From the NCBI GenBank assembly GCA_036873135.1, contig JAPTYO010000017.1, positions 13,640,001-13,704,000 of the forward strand: a stretch of DNA of 64,000 nt, in the 5' to 3' direction. Under the pieces are notes generated by a model that searched no databases, was not told where the DNA came from, and worked only from the letters and a program-made list of their open reading frames with translations. Numbering within the stretch: the first letter of the stretch is position 1; every line of letters begins with the position of its first letter. This document shows positions 20,129 to 29,533 of the stretch, one piece after another. The DNA is from Clarkia xantiana subsp. parviflora (Eukaryota > Streptophyta > Magnoliopsida > Myrtales > Onagraceae). The translations under genes and the position numbers were made by a program.

Positions 20129-22594
20129 TTACTTTGTCGGGTTCAAGCGAACTTGATGGAGCCTTATCCGCTCAAACGCCATGGTGAGGTTGTGCACGTG
20201 ATCCTCAGTTTGTCGGGACTTCACCAGCATATCATCCCTGTAGGTTTCCATGGTTTCTCCCAACATATCTTTCAGATCTTTTATGGGGACGGGACGTCCA
20301 AACTCTTCTCTGGGATCCGTGTCTGTCTGGAGGACAGTCATGGTCTCTCGCCTCCTCCTCCGGGTGGCGTTAACATAGCATTTTCGGGAAGCCACCTGGT
20401 CACCTTTAACCTCCCCGACTCCGTGGTCGGTTGGGAACTTCATCTTCTGGTGCACAGTCGAGGCGACTGCCATTAGTGGATTGATGGTGGTTCTCCCGAT
20501 AATTGCGTTGTAGGTCCCCGCAGAATCAACCACGACAAATTCCACATTCCTCCTTTCCGACTTCCACCCACTACCAAACTCCACTGGTAAGTTGATTACT
20601 CCCAGCGGGTAAGACGTTGAGCCAGAAAACCCGACCATCGGGAAGTTTGCTTCCTTCAGATCCTTCTTTGTCTTCCCCATGGCTTCCAGCGTGTCCATAA
20701 ATAGAATGTCGGAGGAGCTCCCTCCGTCGATTAGGATTCTCTTCATCTCGAACCTGTCTACATCCAGGGTTACCACCAGGGCATCGTCGTGTGGAGTCTC
20801 CACGCCTATGAGGTCCTCCGCTGAGAAGGAGATCACCATCTCTTCCTTCAGGGTCCAGGATCGGGACCTCTTACCCAGCACCACCGCTGAAGGGATTCTA
20901 GAGGCATAGACCTCTCGAGCGGATGAGGTATCTCCTCCAGCAGCAAGTCCTCCGTGAATCACGTTGATGACTCGTCTTTCTTTGTGAACACCGGATGACT
21001 CTGGATCAGTTCTCTTTTTCTTCGGGGACCGATCGCGGGATCGGGAGCGGGACCGCGATCGGGACCGAGAGCGGGACCTGCATCGTTTGTCTCCAACAAA
21101 CTCCTTGAGCTTTCCCTTCTGGATTAGCTTTTCAATCTCCTTCTTCAGCTCTCGACAGTGATTAGTGTCATGGCCATTTGCGCGGTGAAACCGACAATAG
21201 TGATCTGTGCGGGACCCCAGGAACTCTCCATCTTTCTTCGGGGGGTATCTGGAGATACCTTGTTGTTCCATGACTGTCAGCACTTCCGCCATGGAGCAGT
21301 TGAGAGGAATGTCGAGATCTTCCCTCTTATCCTTCCTTGGAGGACGTCTATCGTCCCCCCGACCAGAGCGACCTCGGTCCCGACTACCTTCAGGTTTGCC
21401 TTTTGACTTACGATCGTCGAAAGGCTTGCTCGACTGCTTTCCTTTGTTCGATTTTGGGGGCTCCAGTTCTCCTGCGGCTATCTTTGACTCCTGGACATCG
21501 ATCTGCCGCTTCACTCTCTTTTGTAATGCTTCCATATTCCACACAGGTTTCTCAGCTACGCTGTGCATCAGGTCGGAACCATAGGGGGCCGTCAGGTTCC
21601 GAATGAAGGTACGAATTGTTTCGCCCTCCGAGATCTCCTCGTCTATCTCCGCCACACTGGCCGTGTACCGTTGGTAGTAATGTGCCAGTGATTCGTCGGG
21701 TCTCTGTACCACCAGGGTGAGGGACCTCACACTCTTCAGCAGACGTCGGCGACCCTGGTATTGTCGAATGAAACGGTCGTGCATGTCAGCCCAACAGGTG
21801 ATGCAGCCTGGGGGTAGACTAAAGAACCAGGTCAGGGCTCTTTCTCCCAGTGTATTAGGGAACAGGGTACACACGATGTCCTTTGTCGGGGCTCTACCCA
21901 GACACGCCATAAGATGCTTCTGGACATGACGGACTGGATCTCCTTCTACGTCATACTCTTTGATCTCGGGGATACCCAGCCCTGGCGGGGCGAGGGTGTT
22001 TATTAGGCGGGGAACGAAGGGATGAGTGGATCGATCCCTCAACTCCGACACCAGCGGCTTCTGTTCTCCCATACAGATGTTCACGATCTTTACCACTTGG
22101 TCGGGAGTGATGGGGCCATTCAGGGGAATGGTCCTGTGCTGAACTGGTCCTGGCCCATCAACCACGAACCTCTCCGGCTGACCGGTCATCTTACCTCCTT
22201 CCTGGCCCTGGGGTGGGGCTTCTTGTACGTTCCGACCCTCTGTTGGTAGGGTTGCTTCTTCCAGCGGGGGCATCTCCTCCTGCCTCCTTGCAGCCTCCCT
22301 TCGGTCTAAGAGGGCCTCTACGGCCGCCAGGAACATGGGCATGACCTCCGCCACGGCCCTTGTCAAATCTGCAGTTGGGGGGGCCTCCTGCCCCCTGTTA
22401 TCCTGGTGTCGAGGGGCAACTTCTTCGGGATGCGATCCGTTGTGCCCCCCTGTCTGGGAGAGTTCAGCCGGGTGATGATTTTGGTTTTCTCCTTGTTCTG
22501 GTACTGAATTCAGGTTTGTTGCAGCAGGGTGACGGGAACCACCAGATTGTCCCCTTCTGTTCTTGCCAGCCACCATCGAGCGAGTAGAAGGCAT
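20129..22594 (-). CDS. B gag-protease fused to a scrap of RT (821 aa)
   Basis: ATG at 22594, 36 bases inside the 5' LTR. In order: low-complexity N-terminus, gag core (ERALTWFFSLPPGCITCW, about residue 250), CHHC zinc module CRFHRANGHDTNHC (about 470), a run of Arg-Ser dipeptides (about 505-530), protease with LIDGGSS (about 620) and YNAIIGR, then near residue 775 a jump into RT palm with TYRDD instead of YVDD, ending NPTK. Gag would form particles and bind RNA; protease could release it. RT activity is impossible. This is the longest open frame in the window and may still make gag. Confidence 0.9.
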   Translation of the reverse strand: MPSTRSMVAGKNRRGQSGGSRHPAATNLNSVPEQGENQNHHPAELSQTGGHNGSHPEEVAPRHQDNRGQEAPPTADLTRAVAEVMPMFLAAVEALLDRREAARRQEEMPPLEEATLPTEGRNVQEAPPQGQEGGKMTGQPERFVVDGPGPVQHRTIPLNGPITPDQVVKIVNICMGEQKPLVSELRDRSTHPFVPRLINTLAPPGLGIPEIKEYDVEGDPVRHVQKHLMACLGRAPTKDIVCTLFPNTLGERALTWFFSLPPGCITCWADMHDRFIRQYQGRRRLLKSVRSLTLVVQRPDESLAHYYQRYTASVAEIDEEISEGETIRTFIRNLTAPYGSDLMHSVAEKPVWNMEALQKRVKRQIDVQESKIAAGELEPPKSNKGKQSSKPFDDRKSKGKPEGSRDRGRSGRGDDRRPPRKDKREDLDIPLNCSMAEVLTVMEQQGISRYPPKKDGEFLGSRTDHYCRFHRANGHDTNHCRELKKEIEKLIQKGKLKEFVGDKRCRSRSRSRSRSRSRSRDRSPKKKRTDPESSGVHKERRVINVIHGGLAAGGDTSSAREVYASRIPSAVVLGKRSRSWTLKEEMVISFSAEDLIGVETPHDDALVVTLDVDRFEMKRILIDGGSSSDILFMDTLEAMGKTKKDLKEANFPMVGFSGSTSYPLGVINLPVEFGSGWKSERRNVEFVVVDSAGTYNAIIGRTTINPLMAVASTVHQKMKFPTDHGVGEVKGDQVASRKCYVNATRRRRRETMTVLQTDTDPREEFGRPVPIKDLKDMLGETMETYRDDMLVKSRQTEDHVHNLTMAFERIRLHQVRLNPTK

Positions 22595-22611
22595 ATCAGC
22601 TTTTTGTTAGT

Positions 22612-22629
22612 TTCCCACAGACGGCGCCA
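22612..22629 (-). promoter_or_regulatory. B primer-binding site
   Basis: Minus strand TGGCGCCGTCTGTGGGAA one base after the 5' LTR. It begins TGG, pairing with the CCA end of a tRNA. I cannot assign the tRNA with certainty. Confidence 0.75.
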
Positions 22630-22630
22630 A

Positions 22631-23328
22631 TGTTGGATCACGGTGGAACTCCGGCACGGATCTTGACGGCAATCCTAGCTCCTTTGCTCCACGCAATCCT
22701 GCAAGAGGGGATAGACCGGGCGGTGACCCAGAATCCCTCTCCGATGCTTAAATGAGTACCTCGTCTGACTGGCAAGCAACAGATATCAAAAGTATATTGA
22801 ACTCAACGTAAGTGATCTGAGGTGACCTCCTGCCCTTTTATAGGCAAAGAGGTGCCTCAGGTACCTGGCGAACCGTTAGGGGTGGTTAGCCCGTATCCCG
22901 CTTATCTCGTACATGATCTTGCGTATCTTAGCCATGCCCCCGTATCTCGGCCACGATCCGTGTATTTTAACCACGTTCCGTATATCTCGGCCACGCCCCG
23001 CATATCTTGGCTTTATCCTCTGGTAACGAGTCCCGACTCCTGTCAGGTACTCCAGAGTTATCTCGTTGTGTCACCGCTCGGGGCCCCTCGTCATCGTGAC
23101 AGGGCCAATCATTCTCAGGGATTCATCATCGGGGCCTACTTAAAGGCTTCTCGTCGGGAGCTTTTAGCTCCACTGTCGGGACCGACTCTGTCGGGACCCT
23201 GCTTTGTCGGGACTCCCTTCATCGGGACCCTTCTCCTAGGTCATCTTGACCCTTACTCTGGGCCTGGTGGGCCTGTTTGCCGTTTCCTCGCTGTTTAAAG
23301 GGCCTGACGGCTATAGTCGGACCCATCA
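22631..23328 (-). repeat. B 5' LTR
   Basis: Near-identical to 14552-15250. TATA box at 22836-22842 on the minus strand drives gag-pol transcription. It ends CCCATCA and is followed by AGGAT. Confidence 0.95.
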
Positions 23329-23333
23329 AGGAT
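23329..23333 (+). repeat. Target-site duplication of element B, right copy
   Basis: AGGAT, matching 14547-14551. The G1 aORF leader resumes from here. Confidence 0.93.
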
Positions 23334-23820
23334 GATCTTGATGGTCGCTGGAAGGCTGATCGTAAAACAGGAAGCCAGGGAAGAACTTGTGCTTTTGAAG
23401 TTATAGAGCTTTTGAAATTGCAGAAACGGTAAAAGAAGAACAGTGCACAGGATTAGGGTTTTATAGAGGAAGGGACAGTCGAAAGGACCTTCTAATCTGG
23501 ATCGTTGAAGGCGAAGCGTTTCAATCTGAGCCGTTGAGATAAAAGGGGGCAGAATGGAAAGAGACGTTAATGATGAAACGGCCTGAAAAGTGCTTTTTCA
23601 GAAAAATCAGGCACGGGTGCCAAAACCGTCGCTTCGTCACCTGCTGCATTTAATGGCTGAGTAATCGAGGAGTTTTTCGGATTTGGTGACTATTCTCGAG
23701 GCATCGAGGGATCGTGGACGAGAAGATCCGTATCAATAAATTTTGTCAAGAATAAAACCTCCGATACCGATATCGGGAGGTCGGGAGTTGAAAGACACGA
23801 CGAACTATAAGTCCCTCATT
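23334..23820 (-). promoter_or_regulatory. G1 antisense-gene leader and promoter, cut off by B
   Basis: Matches the aORF upstream regions of A (about 1776-2310) and B (15266-15790) on the opposite strand. Minus-strand TATA box at 23459-23465 (TATAAAACCCTA). It once stood next to the ATG at 14530 and is now about 8.8 kb away because of B. Confidence 0.8.
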
Positions 23821-23833
23821 TCTTGGGGGCAAA
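23821..23833 (+). promoter_or_regulatory. G1 polypurine tract
   Basis: TCTTGGGGGCAAA directly before TGATGGG of the 3' LTR. Confidence 0.85.
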
Positions 23834-24527
23834 TGATGGGTTTCGCTATAGCCGTTAGGCCCTTTAACGACGAGTAAACGGTGAATAGGCCCATTGGGCC
23901 CTAAAAGAGGTCAAGAAGACCAATGCGAAGGGTCCAGACAAGAGGAGCCTCGACGGTGAGAGGTCCCGACAAGGTCGGTCCCGATATGTGAGCTGGACGT
24001 TCCCGACGATATGCCTTTAAGTAGGCCCCGATGATATGCCTTTAAGTAGGCCCCGATGTTGAATCCCTGAGAATGTTGGCCCTGTCACGATGACGAGGGG
24101 CCCCGAGCGGTGACTTAATGAGATAACTCTGGAGTCCCCGATATTGGTCGGGACTTGCTATCAGAGGTTGAGGCCGAGAAACGCGCCCACTATCAGAGTA
24201 GTGAGGATCGTGGCCGAGATAAGCGGGATCGTGGCCGAGATAAGCGGGATCGTGGCCGAGATAAGCGGAACGTGGGCTAACTGCCCCAGCGGTTCATCAG
24301 GTAACTGGGGTAACTCTTCTCCTATAAAAGGGCAGAAGTTACCTCAGATCACACACGATTACATACTCATACTATTGCTTGCTTTTGCCTGCCACAAGAT
24401 TCTCATTTAAGCATCGAAGAGGGATTCTGGTCACCGCCCGGTCTATTCCCCTCTTGCAGGATTACGTGGAGCGAAGGACCTTGGATTTCTGTCAAGACCG
24501 TACCGGAGTTCCAACCGTGATCCAACA
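23834..24527 (+). repeat. G1 3' LTR
   Basis: TGATGGGTTTCGC to CCAACA, 694 bp. TATA box at 24323-24330. U3 has three copies of about 21 bp, GATCGTGGCCGAGATAAGCGG (24207-24270), related to but different from the repeats in A. It has a local duplication of GATATGCCTTTAAGTAGGCC type near 24009-24055. Confidence 0.93.
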
Positions 24528-24532
24528 GTGCC

Positions 24533-25260
24533 TTGACTACGTCTAGGCTCGATAGTCCCATCTTGAGTTTGAACTACGCTCCCACTAGGAATAATGCTCG
24601 CTATCGGTGCAAAACTCCCACTGGGAACAAGAGCGCTACTCGAACTTTCACCAACATATTTTCTTGGACGACCTCTCGGTCTCGGATTTCCACCTCCGAG
24701 ATTAATTCCACGGTTACGATGACTGGGAACCAAGTTGTTCGTACCACTCCCACTGGGTACAGTAGGTAGTTGAGGTAAAATTGGATTTTCATCCATCAGT
24801 TCAGTAACTTGATCATCAGGTCTGACTTGATTCGCACCTGCAGCAACAATGATCTAGGTGGTTGGATTGACTCCTCCCACTGGATTTATTATGAAAATGT
24901 CCCCATCTTCATTTACCATATCGTTCACTTGTGTTGCTGCCTCAATCTCCCCCATGAAGCGAGTGGGGCCTGATTATCATCATTCTCTAGTTCAATCAAG
25001 ACTTCTTTTGTTTTAAGCTATGAAAATAAAGACTCAAGTATTGTAACGTTTCATGTTCGACCACGTCACCAAACTTCCAAGCTATTGTACACATGTATGG
25101 AGATGCTTTTCAGCATTCCGTCGTTACTATGTGTGTGTTTTATTTGCAACATAAATGTCGCAATTCTGGTAAGATCCCACTCATTACCAATAGCTCACAT
25201 GGGTTTGCGTAACCGATTTATACACTAATTAGGTTCACCACATGATTTGCAGTTAACTAT
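24533..25260 (-). pseudogene. copia1 integrase-to-RT connector, decayed
   Basis: The minus strand matches the same region of copia3 (48808-49500): PRPRGRPRK, SALVPSG, PSGS repeats and EPRRSQ. Past 25070 only scattered matches to the integrase end remain. The repeated VPSGS-type motif is typical of the variable linker before copia RT. Confidence 0.75.
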
Positions 25261-25879
25261 AAAATTACTTTGAAAAAGGAGGTTTATAAGTTGAACTTGC
25301 GATATCATGGTACTGACCTTGTTTATGTAGTGTGTGTCGTTTTAATGCTTTGCCAATCATTTGTACTGACCATGAATGGGTGTTCGTGCAAATAAAAATT
25401 TACTTTAAGCATTAAATCAAGAGCATACTTTATATTGAATTTTGTACTTCGAATTGATGTGTTCCATATTTCGAGGAACATGCGTGCATTGCGCACACAT
25501 CACTAGGTATCACCCGTGGTGAAATCGTTTCGTTTTAAAAAATTCAGTTTAACCGGTTTCGTACATGTTCATCATTACTATTTTAATTTTAAAATGGAGT
25601 ACTAACGAATAATGAATTATAAAATATCGCACTCAGATTAGCAATGTATTGGATAGCAACTTATAAGATCATGCGGCTCAAGGTGATTTGAATAATTTTA
25701 TACTCAATCAAGCATTCACTAAATGCTCAAAAATAAAACAGTTCCCGTTTTCACGGGGAAACCTATAATTCAAGAGTATTTATTACTGAAAAAGTTTAAG
25801 ATAGTAAGGACGGGTGATATCAAGTCCTTATTTATTTTGGGGCACCAGCTCAATTTATACGCTCATTCCTCATCTAGGT
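25261..25879 (-). other. copia1 decayed middle, no gene visible
   Basis: AT-rich. Weak matches in reverse to copia2 around 43870-44160 (CGAAACGATTT and ACCTCGAAA segments), so it is old copia sequence where protease and integrase should be. No coding motif survives. Confidence 0.5.
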
Positions 25880-26823
25880 CATGTAATCCAAAAAGGATTT
25901 GAATTACTCTCGAGAATTTGGAATTTGATGAGAATATATGACTTACGCCAATTTTTCTCTAAACGTACCTTAGGAGGATTGGTAAAGGCAGCAGCCAGGT
26001 GGTCTTTAGCTCCACATCTGAAGCACGTTCGAGATTCCTCTCGACGTGCACGCTTTTTCTGCCTATTCTTACCTCCAGTTTGCTTAGATTTAAACCTTTT
26101 CTGTGAGTTTGGACCAAGTTGTCTGTTAGCCTTCTTTTGAAGGTCTTTACCATTTCTCTTGCGCTTACCCTTTTGCACAGATGGGGAGGATGATGCAACG
26201 TGCATCTGAGCTCTAGGTTTTCAGCCTTGAGTCGATCCTTTTCCAGCTCGAGATGAGCTCGCACCTTCTCGAGGGTATCGAGATGGGTGGCATGGGTAAG
26301 GTGCATTTTCATGCTGCTCCAAGAGTACAGTATAGAGCGGATGACACACTGAACTTTCTGTTCCTCATACAGGATCGCTCCTGCTTCCTTGAGTTCAGCA
26401 AGCATATTGGACATTTGTCTAATATTCTCCTACATCGTATGCTTTGGATTCATTTTGTATGAGTCTAAAGCGATGTTTAACGATCGCTCCTGGGTCGTGG
26501 TGTAAACACCAAACCCTTCTTTGAGACCGTCCCATAGGTCCTTAGCAAACTCGGGGTGATCATACTCGTAGAGTATGTCATCTTCCAGCATTGATATTAA
26601 GGCGGAATGAACTTCCAGATCCTTGGCATTTCATTGATCATAGAATGCCTTATGTTCATCACTGAGGTCTTCCTCTGGCCTAACTTCCTTGATAGTCAAA
26701 TGGTCCAACCCTTTCATTTCAGTAATCACCATCTTTGCTCGCTTATTCCAGATCTTAAAGTTCTTACCATTCAATCTCACTCCATTATTCAATTGGGAGA
26801 TGACATTGCTAATAGCAACCATT
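25880..26823 (-). pseudogene. copia1 gag, decayed
   Basis: Starts MVAISNVISQLNN at 26822. Copia gag features are SLNIALDSYKM, a coiled part (DTLEKVRAHLELEKDRLKAENLE), a lysine-rich tail and a zinc knuckle C-x2-C-x4-H whose last Cys reads Phe (CFRCGAKDHLAAAF). Stops near 26632 and 26435 plus a frameshift near 26210 break it. This gag differs from that of copia3, although leaders, pol and LTRs are related. Confidence 0.85.
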
Positions 26824-26829
26824 TTAAAC

Positions 26830-28649
26830 TAACACATTCATAACTATGCATAAGCAGGAAGACAATCACATTTTGAAAAGAAAAAAAAAGAATTGCGTTC
26901 ATTGGATATCTATTATATAGAGGATGACTAATAAAGATCCCTCAGACATCTAACCCTACCGACCGACAGTAAACCGGGGGGAAGGGGGGATCGTGAAAGA
27001 GTTCACATTACCGTCGTCTTCTTTCTAATAGATCAGTCTTTTAAAACGGTTTAATCGCAACAACCGGAACGAGGGGTTTCTTAAACACCAGATCTTGGCT
27101 TTCCCAATGCCCTTTTTAAAACGTTTCTAGGAACTCAAGCTTGCACATTTAATTCTACTACACAAGTAAATTATCTTGCACAGATCACATCCAAGAAACC
27201 AAAACACACCTCATGCATATGCGTCATACGTCTAATGTTCTGAGGAACTCATGCTCAGCATATATAATTCTACTTCTTAGGTAAATTATCACATGCTAAT
27301 CCATCCTCAACATTGATGTATATGCATCATGCGTGATCATACCATACGTACGTGCATATTTGGCGACTGAATGTCTGCTTATAAAACATTTGGGGCTGAC
27401 TTGCAATTCATGCTATAAAGCAATCATGCGTACTTCTAGACATGAATCCTAGGCATTTCAACCATCATAGCATGTCTATCCTAGTGCGCAACTCATTAAT
27501 TGAAAACCAGGGCTCTGCCCACAATATGCATAATCCAGCTAGCTTGACCTACTCAAGATGACAGTTCTAATCATGCAATAATATCAATTAAATAGCAATT
27601 GCAATTCAGCCCACTAAATGATTCAGTCCCAAAATCATGCATTTCTGAGGTCCATCCCCATAATCGAAAATAGGCATCAGGCTTAAATATATCGATGAAA
27701 TATTAAACCTTTGAGCACTGTGTAGGTAATTTAAAGTTCGAAAAAAACATTTGGATTTCAAAATTTGACCATCCTATTTTATTTAATTAGTTCGGTTCGG
27801 ATTAATTAATTTCTGGTTCGGTTCAGACCGGTTTGGACCGGTCCGGTTTGGTATTAAGGTTTGGCCGGACCGGTTCGATTCAAAAATAGGATTTGGGTTC
27901 AGTTTGTCACTCAAACCGGGTCGGGTCGACCAATATTAGTTGCCCAGGTCCGACCCGACCCGAATGGGTCGGACCGATTGAGTTAAAACCGGCTTTTAAC
28001 CACTCCGGTTTGAACCCGTGGAACCCGACCCAGTTCGGTTCGGGTTCCCTTGGTCACTCGGGTTGGTTGACCCAACCCGGTTTTGCTAAATTTGACTGGT
28101 CCATACCCATAGGGTTCAGTCGAAATTGAGACTTGTGGGCCAAGTAGGTTTTAGACTCCACTAAAAAAATCTAAACTTGTCCACCAAGTAACATTAATTA
28201 TTAAAATAATTTCCAATTTTCTGCACATATATATATATATTCGGCAAACACATATTTATATATTTATTGTCAAGATTCTATATTTGTAAATATATAATCA
28301 ATCAACAATATATACATACACATATATATATATATTTGGCAACATTATATATATATATATATCTTGTGAAAAAAAATTATTGTCAATATTAAATCATAGG
28401 GATATATATTTAATAAAAAATATATACTTTCTCAATCTTTTAGGCAACTATATTATCAATTATCTAGATCTCTAAAATTGTGCTAGATATATTGATAGTT
28501 TATATTCACAATTATAATGTGAACCTAGCTCTAATTTTGGTTTAATCCCTAAGATTAAAATTTCGGCTGAAATTAATAAAATAATGGTCACTATAAGGTT
28601 ACTTGTAGACTAAGAAATACAAAATTTCACCTTGAACACCTATTCGAGG
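26830..28649 (-). other. copia1 leader, gene-proximal part
   Basis: No gene. 26940-27110 (GACCGACAGTAAACCGG, GAGTTCACATTACCGTC) matches copia3 at 61080-61280 and copia2 at 42490-42680. 27780-28110 is packed with ACCGGTTCGG-like words, as in copia2 at 41560-41800. 28215-28400 is AT-rich with (TA)n runs. It ends where C inserted. Confidence 0.7.
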
Positions 28650-29516
28650 TGTTGCGTCCTGGCTGAACTGGGTCGGATGGACGCGTTTGTCTGATGGGTT
28701 TGTTCGGGTTTTTGGGCTGACACCCTTCGCCTGGAAGAGGTATTTGTCTAATGCCGATGACGAGTGTTCGGTTTTAATGCTGTGTCTCGGAAAAAGTCGG
28801 TGTCTCAGAAAACGGCTGTGTCTCAGGAGGAGTCTGTGTCTCGGGAAATGGTTGTGTCTCAGGAGGAGTCTGTGTCTCGGGAAACGGTTGTGTCTCACGA
28901 AATGGCGGTCTGTGCACAAGTCTGAGCTTCTGGGCACATCTTACTCCTATTTCTCTTCCTCACCTTAGCTTTGGGGTCCGTTCCTGCACAAAGGGCCAGT
29001 ACTAGCACGGAGAGGGGGGGGGGGGGGGGGGGTGGTGCTAGTGGAGCCCTCTCCGATGCCTAAGTCACAATTGGGGCTAAAAATGTAATCTTAGAGAGAG
29101 AAACAATTTCTAGAGAGAAGTCAGAGCTCAAAGTTCCAAAGTTGGGCAAATGAGAGGATGTGTGAAAATGGGTGGCCAAGGCCTCCTATTTATAGGCTTC
29201 CTTGGGACCGGACCCGGTTTAGAGGCGGTTTGATGACGGATCAAAAGCAAGCGGTAACCGTCATCAATATTGGCAATGCGCGAACTCGACTTCTCTACAC
29301 GTAACGGTAATCGCGTAATACCCGTAGGGCAATCCGGACCTCGTCGAATTTGGGCAATTCGGCGAGGTCCGGCTTGCCGTGCAACCCGGACGCGCGTAAC
29401 GCGCTTCCGGACCGTTTTGACCCTCGGGAGACGTTTTTCGAACCGTGATGTGATTTTTGACGTGTTTACGAGGCCCGAAATATAAATACGAACCCGAATT
29501 GGACATATATCCATCA
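28650..29516 (-). repeat. C 3' LTR
   Basis: 867 bp. Minus-strand TATA box at 29187-29194. It holds a 36-bp repeat (CTCAGGAGGAGTCTGTGTCTC type, about 28800-28900) with fewer units than its partner, which explains part of the 33-bp length difference. Confidence 0.93.
28992..29050 (-). other. Hairpin with homopolymer loop in C 3' LTR
   Basis: Outer stem AGGGC (28992-28996) with GCCCT (29046-29050). Inner stem ACTAGCAC (29001-29008) with GTGCTAGT (29035-29042). The loop has 19 Gs in a row (29014-29032), which is poly(C) in the minus-strand transcript. It lies about 150 bases downstream of the TATA box. Confidence 0.7.
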
Positions 29517-29533
29517 TTTGCCCCCGAGTCAAG
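29517..29533 (-). promoter_or_regulatory. C polypurine tract
   Basis: Minus strand CTTGACTCGGGGGCAAA against TGATGG of the LTR. Confidence 0.8.

Larger units (their letters stand above)
14552..23328 (-). mobile_element. B: recent Tat-lineage element with deleted pol
   Basis: 8,777 bp, minus orientation, perfect AGGAT duplication. Direct LTRs (14552-15250 and 22631-23328) differ by eye at six substitutions and one single-base gap, about 99 percent identical. Order on the minus strand: 5' LTR, primer site, gag-protease with an RT scrap, integrase scrap, minisatellite, antisense aORF, polypurine tract, 3' LTR. Most of RT, both RNase H domains and the end of the integrase core are gone, so it cannot have moved with its own enzymes if the deletions came first. 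Confidence 0.95.
1..24527 (+). mobile_element. G1: Ty3/gypsy Tat-lineage retrotransposon, 5' end outside window
   Basis: Plus-strand element read as gag-protease (1-1059), rest of protease to integrase (7609-11282), minisatellite (11283-11620), antisense aORF (14530-11748), aORF promoter region (23334-23820), polypurine tract and 3' LTR (23834-24527). It is split by element A inside protease and by element B just upstream of the aORF start. Two RNase H domains, the antisense gene and the 3' minisatellite are hallmarks of the Tat lineage. The 5' LTR and first part of gag lie before base 1. It was inserted into the connector region of copia1; the bases after the LTR, GTGCC, may be its target duplication, but the other side is not visible. 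Confidence 0.92.

Noticed and set aside
28215..28400. (TA)n-rich stretch as an origin or matrix attachment site
   Set aside because: Simple AT repeats in a decayed leader, with no other evidence.
29014..29032. G run as a pure assembly artefact
   Set aside because: The run occurs at the same place in four LTRs of two families, each time inside a matching stem. Exact length may still be uncertain.
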